A DNA stretch of 64,000 nt from Leptolyngbya sp. BL0902 (GCF_016403105.1 NZ_CP046155.1:2695906-2759905), one strand, 5' to 3'; counted from the first letter of the stretch, positions 53,480 to 63,422 are shown. The notes: generated by a model not told the origin, from the sequence alone. Numbers and translations: made by a program.

Positions 53480-54510
53480 CCTCGCCGATCTGTCTAGCCC
53501 TAGAGCAGGCCGACAGCCAACGACGATTCCGCGTCATCACCGACGATGATGAGCTGCTGGAAATGCTGGCCGCTCCCCTGGATAAGTGGCGGGTCTTCCT
53601 CCATCCCAGCCAGCGGCGCTTGGTCAACCGCGAGAGGAATTTCGCGCCCTGATGAAGCAAAAGGGCCTGAAGGACCGCGAAGATGCCATGTACGATGCCT
53701 GTAGCCTGCTGAAGAACAAGCCGGAGGGTGATCATGCCGTCATTGTCGATGAAGCCCAGGATATGGGGCCTGCGGATTTTGCCCTGATCCGCGCCCTGGT
53801 ACCGATCTCGGATCAGGGCAATGACATTTTCATCGTCGGCGACCCCCACCAGCGCATCTATGGCCGCCAAGTTCCCCTCAGCCACTGCGGCATCGAGGTG
53901 CGTGGGCGTTCCCGTAAGCTCCGTCTCAACTACCGCGCCACCGACGAAACCCACCAGTGGGCCACCGCTCTGCTAACGGGTTTGGCCATGGATGACCTCG
54001 ACGGCGGCAGCGACGACCTCACGGACTACCGCTCCCTCATGCACGGCGATGCTCCCTGGGTGCAAGGCTTCGACACCTTCCCCCAGGAGGTATCGTTCAT
54101 CCACAGCCAGATCCAACGGTTAGGCCAGGACGAGGTGCCACTCTCCACCGTCTGCATCGTGGTGCGCAGCAACGCCCTCGCCAAAAACTGCGAGTCTCAG
54201 CTCAAACACCTGGGGGACTCCAGACTCGCCCCATTCGCCGCAGCGAGGCCGATAACCCGGCCTTACCCGGTGTTCGCATCGCCACCATGCACCGGGTCAA
54301 GGGGCTCCAGTTCGAGCATGTCTTTCTGGCGGGCCTCACCCAAGATCAGGTGCCGCCCCAGCGGGCGATGTTGACGGCGGCGGAAAGGCGGCACAAACGG
54401 CCATCCTCAAAGCGGAGCGGTGCCTGCTGCATGTGTCGGCGACTCGGGCCAAGAAGGGGGTGTTTGTCACCTATCACGGGGAACCGAGCGAATTGCTGCC
54501 GCTGCACTAG
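53480..54510 (+). pseudogene. Decayed UvrD-like helicase
   Basis: Remains of a superfamily 1 helicase. Fragment A (to about 53645) reads DKWRVFLHPSQRRLVNRE, the segment that normally precedes Walker A. The Walker A region is absent; the next piece begins EEFRALMKQKGLKDREDAMY and holds motif II (VIVDEAQDMGPAD), GDPHQRIYGRQVPLSHCGIE, LRLNYRATDETHQWA. Frame changes occur near 53635, 54225 and 54395. The third piece keeps ATMHRVKGLQFEHVFLAG and the fourth ends LLHVSATRAKKGVFVTYHGE plus PSELLPLH stop. At least three frameshifts and one internal deletion mean no functional product. Typically such proteins carry a full N-terminal part of several hundred residues. Confidence 0.85.
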
Positions 54511-54586
54511 GGTTGGGTCTTTAGTATGGCCGTTTTAGGGCCTTTAGGCCAAGATAGAGGAAATTTTGCGCTGCTGGCCCCTTGCC

Positions 54587-55389
54587 ATGCCCACCCTCAC
54601 CCTCCATCACCAGCAGACCACCGAGGCCGGATTTGTCGCTATCCTCAACATAGATGGCCAAAGCCAGTATTCCGTCACGGTTTCCGATCCCTTCACCGAG
54701 CAGCAGGAGCGGGAGCTAGAGTTTTACTTTGAGCAATGGATTCGCTGTCTCGGCACCTGGAGGACAAAAAGGGGCACTACCACATCGTCCATTTCGACGC
54801 CCACGGCGGGCTGATGACCTACGACCAGTTTGAGGGCGGGGTGACGAATGATCGCTACCTGTACCGTGCCCGCTATGGTCGGCCAGAGATGGAGCGCTAC
54901 ACGGGGCAAAGGGCGTTTTTGTTTTTTGAGGGCGATGTCAAGGGGCAGGCCGACCCAGTGGAGGCGGAGGAACTGGCGGCGCTGCTGACGGCCAAGGGTA
55001 TCCCCATCTGCATTTTGAATGCCTGCCAGTCGGCGAAGCAGGTGAGGGGGGCCATCAAAATGCAAAATTCAGAATTCAAAGTTCAAAATTTGGAGGGGGA
55101 CAGCGACCCAGACCCGGTGGGGACAGACCTGCTGCAAAATACCGAAACCAGTTTGGGTAGTCGGTTGATGGCGGCGGGGGTGCAGATGGTGGTGGCGATG
55201 GGCTATTCCGTGACGGTGACGGCGGCCCAGGTGATGATGGAAAAGCTCTATGGCGAACTGTTTGCTGATCGGGGCATTCCAGAGGCGATTCGGCTGAGCC
55301 GCAAGGAGCTGTATAACCGCAAAGAGCGGCGGGTGTACTTTAACCAACGGGTGCCCCTAGAGGACTGGCTGCTGCCCGTGGTCTATTGA
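54587..55389 (+). pseudogene. Decayed CHAT-domain (caspase-like) protein
   Basis: CHAT proteins are caspase-fold peptidases; many cyanobacterial ones carry TPRs and some work in defence. Piece 1 (54587 to about 54735) is the family N-terminus MPTLTLHHQQTTEAGFVAIL to LEFYFEQWIR. Piece 2 (54736-55389, 217 codons) is in another frame and starts at LSRHLEDKKGHYHIVHFDAH, with the catalytic His in VHFDAHGG and Cys in LNACQSA. Family proteins have a few hundred residues between these pieces, so an internal deletion plus frame change is inferred. An AT-rich insert (KMQNSEFKVQNLEG) sits shortly after the Cys. The second frame alone could still be translated. Confidence 0.78.
55056..55094. repeat. AT-rich mini-repeat inside CHAT remnant
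   Basis: ATGCAAAATTCAGAATTCAA and the following AAAGTTCAAAATTTGG form an AT-rich stretch unlike its G/C-rich surroundings. Short repeats of the AAAATTCAGAATTCAAAA kind are widespread in cyanobacterial intergenic DNA; here one appears to sit in frame within a coding remnant. Confidence 0.6.
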
Positions 55390-55390
55390 A

Positions 55391-55687
55391 GTGGCCCTCG
55401 ATATCTTTATCGAATTCAACGACCGCTACAACCAGGCCAGCACCTACCACCAGTTGGGCATCGTGGCGCAAGCACTGCGGGAGTATGAGCAGGCGCAGGC
55501 TCACTACAAGCAGTCGCTAGAGATTTATGTTGAGTATGGCGACGAACATAACGGAGCAATTGTGATGCGTAGCTTTGCCCGCCTGTACCAAACCACCCAA
55601 GATGACACCCTGCTCACCACCGTCGCCCAGTGCCTTGGCACCACCCCCGCCCAGGTGCAGCAACGCTTCGCCGCCGCCAGCGCCTAG
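55391..55687 (+). pseudogene. TPR fragment, tail of CHAT-TPR protein
   Basis: A 98-codon stretch with two TPR units: RYNQASTYHQLGIVAQALRE and QAQAHYKQSLEIYVEYGDEH, ending in a typical TPR-protein tail LGTTPAQVQQRFAAASA. It starts two bases after the stop of the CHAT remnant with no ribosome site of its own, so it looks like the detached end of the same ancestral CHAT-TPR gene. Confidence 0.7.
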
Positions 55688-55735
55688 CGTCCCAGATCCC
55701 AGCAACAACCCTTTTACCCGACGACAACACTGGCT

Positions 55736-55958
55736 TAGGAACGTGGAGGATGTGAAGGAATTTGTGGAGAAATTGGGTCGTTTTCGCGAATTTTTCCCAC
55801 AATACGAGCAACACCAACTCTACGGAGCGGTAGCCAGCATTGGCATGGATCCGGGGGCAGATCGCTACGCCTATCGTCAGGGGTTGTTTGTGCTGGCCCA
55901 GTCGGGGGAAACCATGGCTATCCTCAACAACAGCCAGTTTCAGCCGCGCAACTGGTAG
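55736..55958 (+). pseudogene. C-terminal remnant of PD-(D/E)XK-type nuclease-like protein
   Basis: About 73 codons reading VEDVKEFVEKLGRFREFFPQ, then QLYGAVASIGMDPGADRYAY, RQGLFVLAQSGETMAILNNS and ending FQPRNW. This matches the tail of a cyanobacterial protein family with a PD-(D/E)XK nuclease-like fold (DUF3782 kind, from memory). The upstream two-thirds are missing; the part before HWLRNVED in this frame is a shadow of the TPR fragment. Not a working gene. Confidence 0.65.
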
Positions 55959-56125
55959 CCCCCGATGGCAGTGATGAACATGGGTATAGTGGCAGGGATC
56001 TGACCTAAGCGATAATAGAAGCATCGAAAATCAGGCAACTCAGGGTGACGGGCTAGGCCATCGGGGCACTAGCGCGTCATTGGAGATTTAGCTATCGGGG
56101 TTGCTGCTGTTGGGCGAGGTTTGCC

Positions 56126-58930
56126 ATGGTCAGTTCGTTAAACCCGGTTTCTGCGCCGTCTTGGTATGGCCAGGAGGGGGAACGGGTGTTGGCCAGTTTC
56201 CACAGTTCTGCGGCGGGGCTGTCCACGGAAGCCGCTGAGGAAGCCTTGCAACGCCATGGCCCCAACCTTTTGCCGGAGGTGCCGCCCCGTTCCCAGTGGG
56301 CGATTTGGTTTGCCCAGTTTCGGTCTCTGCCCGTGGCCCTGCTGACGGTGGCGGCGGTGATTGCCTACTTTACGGGTGGCCCCACCGATGCCCTGGTGAT
56401 TTTGGGGGTGGTGCTGATCAACGGCGTGATTGGTTATGCCACCGAAAGCCAGTCTGACCGCATCATTCGCTCTCTGGATCATCTGTCTTCGCCGACGGCT
56501 TGGGTGCGGCGCAATGGGGATTTGGCGGAACTGGAGGCCGCTGCGGTGGTGCCGGGGGATATTTTGGTGCTGCGGCCCGGTTCGCTGGTGGTGGCGGATG
56601 GGCGGCTGATTGAGGCCCAGTCCCTCAGTGTGGATGAATCGGCCCTGACCGGGGAAAGTTTGCCCGTGGGGAAGGCCATTGAACCGTTGCTCCAGCCAAA
56701 TTTGCCCCTGGCGGATCGTGCCAACATGGTCTATCGCGGCACCTTGGTCACGGGGGGGCAGGGCTTGGCGGTGGTGGTGGCCACGGGGGCGACGACGGAA
56801 ATGGGCCAAATTCAAACCCTGGTGGGGCAATCGAGCCATCCGCCCACCCCCATGGAGCAGCAGCTTGATCAGGCTGGTAGTCAGTTGGTGTGGATTTCCA
56901 GCGCCGTCTGTGCGGTGGTGTTTGGGCTGGGCCTGTGGCGCGGCTATGCCCCCTTGGAAATGCTGACGACGGCGGTGGCCCTGGCGGTGGCGGCGGTGCC
57001 AGAGGGCTTGCCAGCGGTGGCGACGACGACTTTGGCCCTGGGCATTTTAGCCATGCGACGCCAGCGGGTGCTGATTCGCCGTTTGGATGCGGTGGAAACC
57101 CTCGGCTCGCTGCAAACCCTGTGCCTCGACAAAACCGGAACCCTCACCGCCAACCGCATGGCCGTGGTGGAACTGCACACCGATCACACCCACCTCACCC
57201 TGGCCGATGGTGCGTCGCCCTTGCCGGAGGTGATCCCCCCTGGCCCGCTGCATACCCTGTTGCGGATGGTTGTTCTCTGCAACGAAAGCGAGGTGGTGGA
57301 TGCCGATCTAGATACCGCCCCCCAGCCCACCTTCACCGGATCATCGACGGAAAATGCCCTTTTAGCCGTCGCCCATCAAGCCGGAATCGACATTTCTGCT
57401 CTGCGCCAAACCTATCCCCAAGGCGCAATTCGCCATCGGTCGGCCCAGCGCAATGTGATGGCAACGCTGCATTCTATCCCCACGGGCGGCTGGCTGGTAG
57501 CGGTGAAGGGCAGCCCCCTCGAACTGCTGGCTCGGTGTGAGGTGATGCTGGATCGTCCTTTAACTTGTCCGTTAGACCGTTCTGACATCCCCAATGTCCA
57601 GGCTTCCCAAGAGCTGGAAATCGCTGAGGATAACAGCCCAGAGGACGACTGGACGAGGGAAGTGACGACCCACTGGCTACCGGATATACAAGATCCCATT
57701 CCCCTTACCCCCGATCAACGGCAGGCGATTGTGGCCGAAAACGAGCGCATGGCCCAGGCAGGATTGCGGGTGTTGGGGGTGGCCTACGGCTATCCGTCGA
57801 AAAAGGACGACTGGGCCGAAACGCCCCTGGTATGGCTGGGCTTGGTGGCCATGGCCGATCCCCTGCGGGCGGGGGTGAAGGACACCATCGCCGCCTTCCA
57901 TCGGGCCGGAATTGCCGCGGTGATGGTGACGGGGGATCAACGGGCCACCGCCGCCGCCCTGGGGCAAGCCCTCAACCTCGGCCAGGGCCAGGATCTCTCG
58001 GTGCTGGATGCGACGGAACTGGCCCACCGCTCGGCTACGGACGCCCCCATTCAAGACGTACAGGTGTTTGCCCGCATCAGTCCGGCGGATAAGCTTCAGG
58101 TGGTGCAGGCGCTTCAGCGGTCGGGCCAAGTGGTGGCGATGACCGGGGACGGCATCAACGATACCCCTGCCCTCAAGGTGGCGGAGGTGGGCATTGCCAT
58201 GGGCCACAGCGGCACCGATGCGGCGCGGGAAGTAGCCGACGTGATTTTGCAGGACGACAATCTGGATACCCTGATCGCCGCCATTGCCCAAGGTCGCACT
58301 ATTTACAGCAACATTCGCAAGGCGGTTCACTTCCTGCTGGCCACCAATCTCAGCGAAATTATTGTCATGTTTGCGGGCATTAGCCTGGGGCTGGGGGCAC
58401 CGCTGAATGCCCTGCAACTGCTGTGGCTGAATTTGGTGACAGACATTTTCCCTGGCCTCGCCCTGGCCCTAGAACCTGCGGCGGCGGATGTGTTAGCCCA
58501 GCCCCCACGCCCCACCACCGAATCCCTGATCCAGCCCGCTGCTTTTCGGCGCATGGTGCTGGAGGCCACGGTGATCTCCGCCAGCGCCCTTGCGGCCTAC
58601 GGTTACGCCATCCATGACCACGGCATCGGTGCCCAGGCTAGCACCGTGGGCTTCATGGCCCTCACGTTGGCCCAGTTGCTCCATGCGCTGGTGTGCCGTT
58701 CTCGCCAGCGGCACCTGTTTCGTCGCCCTGCCCTGGCCCCCAATCGCTATCTGGGCTTGGCGCTGATTCTGTCGATCAGCCTCCAATTTTTAGCCCTGTT
58801 TATCTTGCCCCTCGGCCAGTTACTCCATATCGTGGCTCTGAGCCCAACCGATGCGGTGGTTGTCACCCTAGCGGCCCTACTGCCCTTGGTGATCAACGAA
58901 ACGACGAAGCCTGCCCCCATCAACCGCTAA
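56126..58930 (+). CDS. P-type cation-transporting ATPase (P2, PacL-like)
   Basis: Pumps Ca2+ or another cation across the membrane with ATP. 934 residues. Cytoplasmic N-terminus, A domain with SALTGESLPVGK, span 4 with AVPEGLPAVATTTLALG (PEGLP, the P2 ion site), phosphorylation loop CLDKTGTLTANRM with D335, KGSPLELLARCE nucleotide region, and hinge VVAMTGDGINDTPALKVAEV. The C-terminal spans include LNALQLLWLNLVTDIFPGLA. PEGLP and the LNALQLLWLNLVTD span are PacL/Ca-ATPase features; a Na+ or Mn2+ specificity is not excluded. It follows the decayed region directly. Confidence 0.93.
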   Translation: MVSSLNPVSAPSWYGQEGERVLASFHSSAAGLSTEAAEEALQRHGPNLLPEVPPRSQWAIWFAQFRSLPVALLTVAAVIAYFTGGPTDALVILGVVLINGVIGYATESQSDRIIRSLDHLSSPTAWVRRNGDLAELEAAAVVPGDILVLRPGSLVVADGRLIEAQSLSVDESALTGESLPVGKAIEPLLQPNLPLADRANMVYRGTLVTGGQGLAVVVATGATTEMGQIQTLVGQSSHPPTPMEQQLDQAGSQLVWISSAVCAVVFGLGLWRGYAPLEMLTTAVALAVAAVPEGLPAVATTTLALGILAMRRQRVLIRRLDAVETLGSLQTLCLDKTGTLTANRMAVVELHTDHTHLTLADGASPLPEVIPPGPLHTLLRMVVLCNESEVVDADLDTAPQPTFTGSSTENALLAVAHQAGIDISALRQTYPQGAIRHRSAQRNVMATLHSIPTGGWLVAVKGSPLELLARCEVMLDRPLTCPLDRSDIPNVQASQELEIAEDNSPEDDWTREVTTHWLPDIQDPIPLTPDQRQAIVAENERMAQAGLRVLGVAYGYPSKKDDWAETPLVWLGLVAMADPLRAGVKDTIAAFHRAGIAAVMVTGDQRATAAALGQALNLGQGQDLSVLDATELAHRSATDAPIQDVQVFARISPADKLQVVQALQRSGQVVAMTGDGINDTPALKVAEVGIAMGHSGTDAAREVADVILQDDNLDTLIAAIAQGRTIYSNIRKAVHFLLATNLSEIIVMFAGISLGLGAPLNALQLLWLNLVTDIFPGLALALEPAAADVLAQPPRPTTESLIQPAAFRRMVLEATVISASALAAYGYAIHDHGIGAQASTVGFMALTLAQLLHALVCRSRQRHLFRRPALAPNRYLGLALILSISLQFLALFILPLGQLLHIVALSPTDAVVVTLAALLPLVINETTKPAPINR

Positions 58931-58981
58931 CCTAGTCATAGAGTGCATAGACTCATCGTGTCCCTGAACCTGCCTAGCCCC

Positions 58982-59953
58982 ATGCCCCGTCCGCTGCTGT
59001 TTGACCAGGTTTCTGACTTTGCTGAGGGGTTGGCCATGGTGAAAACCAAGACCACCCTTGGCTACCTCAATACCAGCGGCCATCTAAGCATTACGGTGGC
59101 CGATGACGCTGTTACCGCCGCTGCCCAGTACAGCGAGTCCCTGGCCCTAGCGCGGGCCGGAGACTACTACGGCTACCTCAACCGCCAGGGTGAATGGGCG
59201 ATTCCGGTACAGTTTCGGCAGGCCAAGGGGTTTTCCCAGGGCCTAGCCGCTGTGCAGGGGGGCACCAAGTACGGGTTTATCAATCTTTTGGGCGAATGGG
59301 TGATCGAACCCCAGTTTGATCTGGCCGATTCCTTTGCGGATGGACGGGCGGCGGTGAAACTGGGGGAACGCTACGGCTACATCAACCCCCAAGGACAGAT
59401 GGCGATTCCGACCGATTTCAGGGATGCATGGCGCTTTGCCGAAGGGTTGGCCGTAGCCAAGCCAGCGGATCAAAATCAGTATGGCTACCTCAATCCGGCG
59501 GGAGACTGGGTGATTGCGGCGTCCTATGATGGGGCGTTTCACTTTTCCGAGGGGATGGCCCGCGTGCGCCAGGGCCGTTTCTTTGGCTACATCAGCCGCC
59601 AGGGCGACTGGGTGATCGACCCCACCCTGGCCTTTGCCACCGAATTTTCCCAGGGTCGTGCCGCCGTCCTAGAGGGAGCAAAATGGGGCTATCTCGACGC
59701 GGAAGGACAGATGGCCATCGCCCCCCGGTTTGACTACGCGGCCAACTTCTCTGAAGGGCTAGCCGCTGTGCAGATAGATGGGCGCTACGGCTACATCAAC
59801 CCCCAAGGTGACTGGGTGATCGCCCCCGCCTACAGCAACGCTGGCCCCTTTGCCGCAGGATGGGCGAGGGTGCAGGTTAGCGGAGCCTGGGGGTTCATCA
59901 ACCCTACGGGGCAACCGATGATGGATGTTGGCTTCAAGCCCCTGGGCCTATAA
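58982..59953 (+). CDS. WG-repeat protein
   Basis: A 323-residue protein with about eight WG repeats of roughly 35 residues, each including a G-Y-(L/I)-N-x-x-G-x-W/M core (GYLNRQGEWAIPVQFRQAKG, GFINLLGEWVIEPQFDLADS, GYINPQGQMAIPTDFRDAWR). WG repeats form beta-propeller-like or solenoid structures; function is generally unknown, though several are in exported or defence-linked proteins. No signal peptide. ATG 58982 is preferred to a GTG 13 codons earlier. Follows the P-type ATPase by 51 bases and may share its transcript. Confidence 0.87.
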   Translation: MPRPLLFDQVSDFAEGLAMVKTKTTLGYLNTSGHLSITVADDAVTAAAQYSESLALARAGDYYGYLNRQGEWAIPVQFRQAKGFSQGLAAVQGGTKYGFINLLGEWVIEPQFDLADSFADGRAAVKLGERYGYINPQGQMAIPTDFRDAWRFAEGLAVAKPADQNQYGYLNPAGDWVIAASYDGAFHFSEGMARVRQGRFFGYISRQGDWVIDPTLAFATEFSQGRAAVLEGAKWGYLDAEGQMAIAPRFDYAANFSEGLAAVQIDGRYGYINPQGDWVIAPAYSNAGPFAAGWARVQVSGAWGFINPTGQPMMDVGFKPLGL

Positions 59954-60177
59954 TTTATTCATCACAGAAAAATCGGGCCTGAACGACGTTTGTGCTTGAC
60001 ACTCCGTAAAAAAACGTAATGGAAACGGTTCTCAGAACAGACTAAGTTAACAATTATGGTGATTGAAACCTCTGGGCCATTGTTCGCCTTGGCCCCTGCC
60101 CGCCTGAGCCTAGCCTTGGGCCAATTTTAAGAATCCTGTTTTCCGGTTAGACCTAGACCTAGAGCGAGACGTTTAGC

Positions 60178-60891
60178 ATGAGTAACCTATCCACCGAACT
60201 GCGTGAAGGCACCAAAAAAGCCCACACCATGGCCGAGAACATGGGGTTTGTGCGCTGCTTTTTGCGGGGTGTTGTTGAGAAGCAGTCCTACCGCAAGCTG
60301 GTGGCCAACTTCTACTACGCCTACGCCGCCATGGAAGAAGAGCTAGAGCGCCACAAAGATCATCCCGTGGTCTCTACCGTTTACTTCCCGGAACTGCACC
60401 GCAAGGCGTCCCTAGAATCCGACCTCGCCTACTACTATGGCTCCAACTGGCGCGACCAGATCACCATGACCCCCGGTGGCCAAGCCTATGTCAACCGCAT
60501 CCGCGAGGTAGGCAACACCCAGCCCGAACTGCTGGTGAGCCACTCCTACACCCGCTACATTGGCGACCTGTCTGGGGGCCAAATCCTCAAGGGCATTGCC
60601 CAGCGGGCCATGAACCTCAATGACGGCGAAGGTACCGCTTTCTACGAATTCCCTGACATCGCTGACGAAAAAGCCTTCAAGGCCACCTACCGCGAATCCA
60701 TGGACGCCGCCCCGGTGGATGACGCCATGATTGCCGCCATCGTGGAAGAGGCCAACGACGCCTTTGGCATGAACATGGAAATGTTTAAGGAGCTAGAGGG
60801 CAACTTGATCAAGGCCATCGGTCAAATGCTGTTCAACAGCCTCACCAGCCGCAAGCGCCGGGGCAGCACCGAACTGGCCACCGCTGAATAG
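60178..60891 (+). CDS. ho1: Heme oxygenase (biliverdin-producing, Ho1-type)
   Basis: Opens heme to biliverdin IXalpha using ferredoxin, first step to phycobilin chromophores. 237 residues. Proximal heme ligand His16 in KKAHTMAENMGF, the FYYAYAAMEEELERHKDHPV region, and the distal helix GDLSGGQILKGIAQRAMNL with the Gly-rich SGGQ are canonical. The 223-base upstream region is intergenic. A strong intrinsic terminator follows at 61047. Confidence 0.95.
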   Translation: MSNLSTELREGTKKAHTMAENMGFVRCFLRGVVEKQSYRKLVANFYYAYAAMEEELERHKDHPVVSTVYFPELHRKASLESDLAYYYGSNWRDQITMTPGGQAYVNRIREVGNTQPELLVSHSYTRYIGDLSGGQILKGIAQRAMNLNDGEGTAFYEFPDIADEKAFKATYRESMDAAPVDDAMIAAIVEEANDAFGMNMEMFKELEGNLIKAIGQMLFNSLTSRKRRGSTELATAE

Positions 60892-61046
60892 TCCTAGAGA
60901 CCGCCTAGCCCGGTGAGCGAAGGAACGGAATCCGCTGTATCCAGTTTCCATCGGGCTTCCACGAATACCGCTGATGGAATCGGTGCGTCTGTTTCCAGGT
61001 TCCTACGGCTTCTCCGTTTTTGGAGACGTCAGAAAGGACAGCAACA

Positions 61047-61075
61047 CCCGCCGATCACCTCGGCGGGATTTTTAT
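61047..61075 (+). terminator. Intrinsic terminator after heme oxygenase
   Basis: Perfect 8-bp stem CCCGCCGA / TCGGCGGG with loop TCACC, followed by ATTTTTATT. This is the best rho-independent terminator in the window. It lies 155 bases past the ho1 stop. Confidence 0.88.
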
Positions 61076-61166
61076 TCCTAGCTAAGAAATCCTAATTTTC
61101 CCGGTTCTAGTTCCGAAGTTCTCGATAGAGTGAAAGAGGTGTTGGGCATAGGAGTACAGGACGGCC

Positions 61167-63422
61167 ATGGTGAACCAATCCCAATCGGTGCCCCCGGCTG
61201 AGGGGGCGGGGGCGGCTCCAGATCTCCCCTTTGATGGCCTTGGGGGATCCCTCGGTGATGCGTTCAAGACTGCACGGGAGATGGAAGCCTATCTCGCAAT
61301 TCCTGAGGTCATTCAACATCCACCCCAGCCCAAGAACTCCGGCAAGACGGTGCGGCCCCCTGCCTCTGGGCATTTCTGGCGCTGGCTGCTGCTGTCGATC
61401 CTGAGCTGTGTGGCCACCAGTGCGGCGGCGGTGGGAGCCTTGCTGTGGTTGGTCAATTTGCCCCCCACGACGAACTGCGATGACCCAGCCCAAATTACCA
61501 CTGACCGGGCCGCCCTGTCCTGTGCCGAGATGGCGGCGGTGGATGGCGACTTAGAGTCAGTGCTGGCGGGGCTTACCCTGGTGCAGAGTTGGGGGCCGAA
61601 CCATTGGCTATCCCACGAGATTGATCCCCTGGTGGAGGCCTGGTCGGCGGTGGTGGTAACGGCGGCAGCCCAGGAACTACGTCAGGGTCGCCGCGATGAA
61701 GCCGAGAGACTGATTGCCCATATTCCGTCCCAGAGTGCGGCCTATCCACTAGGGCAAAACCTCTTGGCCGAGTGGAACCAAGAATGGGAGGTGGGAGCGG
61801 CCCTGGTGGCTAAGGCCCAAGAGGCCATGGCTAACCAAGACTGGCAGGCTGCATCGGCCCAGATGTTGGCGCTAGGGGAACTGAGCCATCCCCACTGGCG
61901 CGAGGAGCAGGTACAGGCCGTGGCCCGTCAAATCCAGGGGGAGCAACAGGCCCACGCCCAAATTCGTCGGGCCGTGGCCTTGGCTTCCTCCGGTGGTGCA
62001 GATCGGCTGATGGAGGCCAGCGGGCTGGTCAGCCAGGTGGCCCCCGATACTATCGCCCACAAAACCGCCCAAACCTACCTAGACCGCTGGAGCGATCTGC
62101 TGCTGACGGAGGCGCTTCAGCGGTGGTACAACGCCGACCTGGATCGGGCTATTCAGATTAGTCAGTCGGTGTCTCGCAACCCCAACCGGGCCAAGGCGGC
62201 CCAAGAGCTGATCTGGCTGAGTCAGGCGCGTCAACTGGCTCGCGACAGCGTCGGCCCTTGGCGGGTGACGCCCCAGCAGATGACGGCCATCTACCAAGCT
62301 ATGCTGCTGGCTAATCGTCTCCCTAGCGATAGTCCCTACTATCCCCAAGCTCAGTCTAGCGTGGCCACTTGGCGCACCCACCTGGCAGGCATGGGCACCC
62401 TGCAACTGGCCCAACTGCCGGGGGGCATTCACCAAGTCGGTACCCTGAAGCTGGCGATCCAGCAGGCCGAAATGATCCCCGCCGATCACCCGCGCCGGGT
62501 TCAGGCCCAAACCCTGATGGCTCACTGGCGGCAATCCCTAGAACGGTTGGAGGATGCCCCCTACCTCAGACAGGCGCACCAGCAGGCTAAGACCAACACC
62601 CCGGAGGGACTGCGCCAAGCCATTGCCAGCGCCAGCCAAATTCACACCCACCGCGCCCTGCGAGGGGAGGCCCAGAGCTGGATCTATGTGTGGACAAACC
62701 GCCTTCAAACCTTGGAGGATCAGCCCATCCTCGACCGGGCTCGTCAGCTTGCGGAGGAAGGCAAGTTGTCCCAGGCGGTGGCTGAAGCCTCATCCATTCG
62801 GCCAGGACGATCACTGTACGACGAGGCTCAATCCGCTGTGATCCAATGGCAGCGCACCATCACCGCCCAAGAGCAGCACCGCTATGCGCCCCCGCCGCGC
62901 CCCGCAACCCTGCCCCTGGCGGTGGAGCCTGCATCGCTCACCCCTCCGGCCTCGCCCTTGACGCCTGGGGTGCCCCCCCAGCGGGTTGCCCCCGCCGCCG
63001 TTCGTCCCTCACCGCCCGCTCAGCCCGCCGCTCCTGTTTCGCCCCCAACGGCTCCAGTACCCAGGACAGAACGACCCTCAGTACTGCCCACCCGCATTGA
63101 AACCGTGCCCGCAGACGATCTGCCTGTGCCAACCAGCCCCGCCGCGCCGCCGCGCCCTCTAGCTGCGCCCTCCTCGGTAGAGGGTCTACCCAGCGCCCCT
63201 CCGGTGTTAACGGCCCCGCCCCCGACGTCCCCTCCGGTGATGGCTCCTCCCCCAGGGGCCATCACCCAGCCTCCCCCTGCACCTCCAGCGCCCCCCACGC
63301 ATGAACCTACGTCTCAGGAGGGTGCTAGCCTGCCCTCATCTCACCATGGGGGCACCTCATCTGCCCACCCCGACGCAGGCCCAGAGGTGATTTACACCGG
63401 GGCTCTCTATGCTGGGTGGTAG
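61167..63422 (+). CDS. Large membrane-anchored helical-repeat protein with Pro-rich tail
   Basis: A 751-residue protein. Residues 1-65 are cytoplasmic, a transmembrane span (WRWLLLSILSCVATSAAAVG) follows at about 72-95, then about 450 residues of helical repeats with the pattern A-x-x-L/A-(xx)-LxxxxP..Y..A......W...L (for example AQLLANRLPSDSPYYPQAQS-type units). The last about 170 residues are Pro/Ala/Ser-rich and end GALYAGW. Similar cyanobacterial proteins are often annotated as chromosome-segregation-ATPase-like because of helical character; no ATPase motif is present. Function unknown, perhaps a cell-envelope scaffold. Confidence 0.7.
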   Translation: MVNQSQSVPPAEGAGAAPDLPFDGLGGSLGDAFKTAREMEAYLAIPEVIQHPPQPKNSGKTVRPPASGHFWRWLLLSILSCVATSAAAVGALLWLVNLPPTTNCDDPAQITTDRAALSCAEMAAVDGDLESVLAGLTLVQSWGPNHWLSHEIDPLVEAWSAVVVTAAAQELRQGRRDEAERLIAHIPSQSAAYPLGQNLLAEWNQEWEVGAALVAKAQEAMANQDWQAASAQMLALGELSHPHWREEQVQAVARQIQGEQQAHAQIRRAVALASSGGADRLMEASGLVSQVAPDTIAHKTAQTYLDRWSDLLLTEALQRWYNADLDRAIQISQSVSRNPNRAKAAQELIWLSQARQLARDSVGPWRVTPQQMTAIYQAMLLANRLPSDSPYYPQAQSSVATWRTHLAGMGTLQLAQLPGGIHQVGTLKLAIQQAEMIPADHPRRVQAQTLMAHWRQSLERLEDAPYLRQAHQQAKTNTPEGLRQAIASASQIHTHRALRGEAQSWIYVWTNRLQTLEDQPILDRARQLAEEGKLSQAVAEASSIRPGRSLYDEAQSAVIQWQRTITAQEQHRYAPPPRPATLPLAVEPASLTPPASPLTPGVPPQRVAPAAVRPSPPAQPAAPVSPPTAPVPRTERPSVLPTRIETVPADDLPVPTSPAAPPRPLAAPSSVEGLPSAPPVLTAPPPTSPPVMAPPPGAITQPPPAPPAPPTHEPTSQEGASLPSSHHGGTSSAHPDAGPEVIYTGALYAGW

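Noticed and set aside
57677..58417. 246-codon open frame antisense to the P-type ATPase
   Set aside because: Shadow of conserved ATPase motifs, no independent evidence.
60056..60130. 24-codon ATG frame upstream of heme oxygenase, possible leader peptide
   Set aside because: Too short, no ribosome site and no attenuator-like structure after it.
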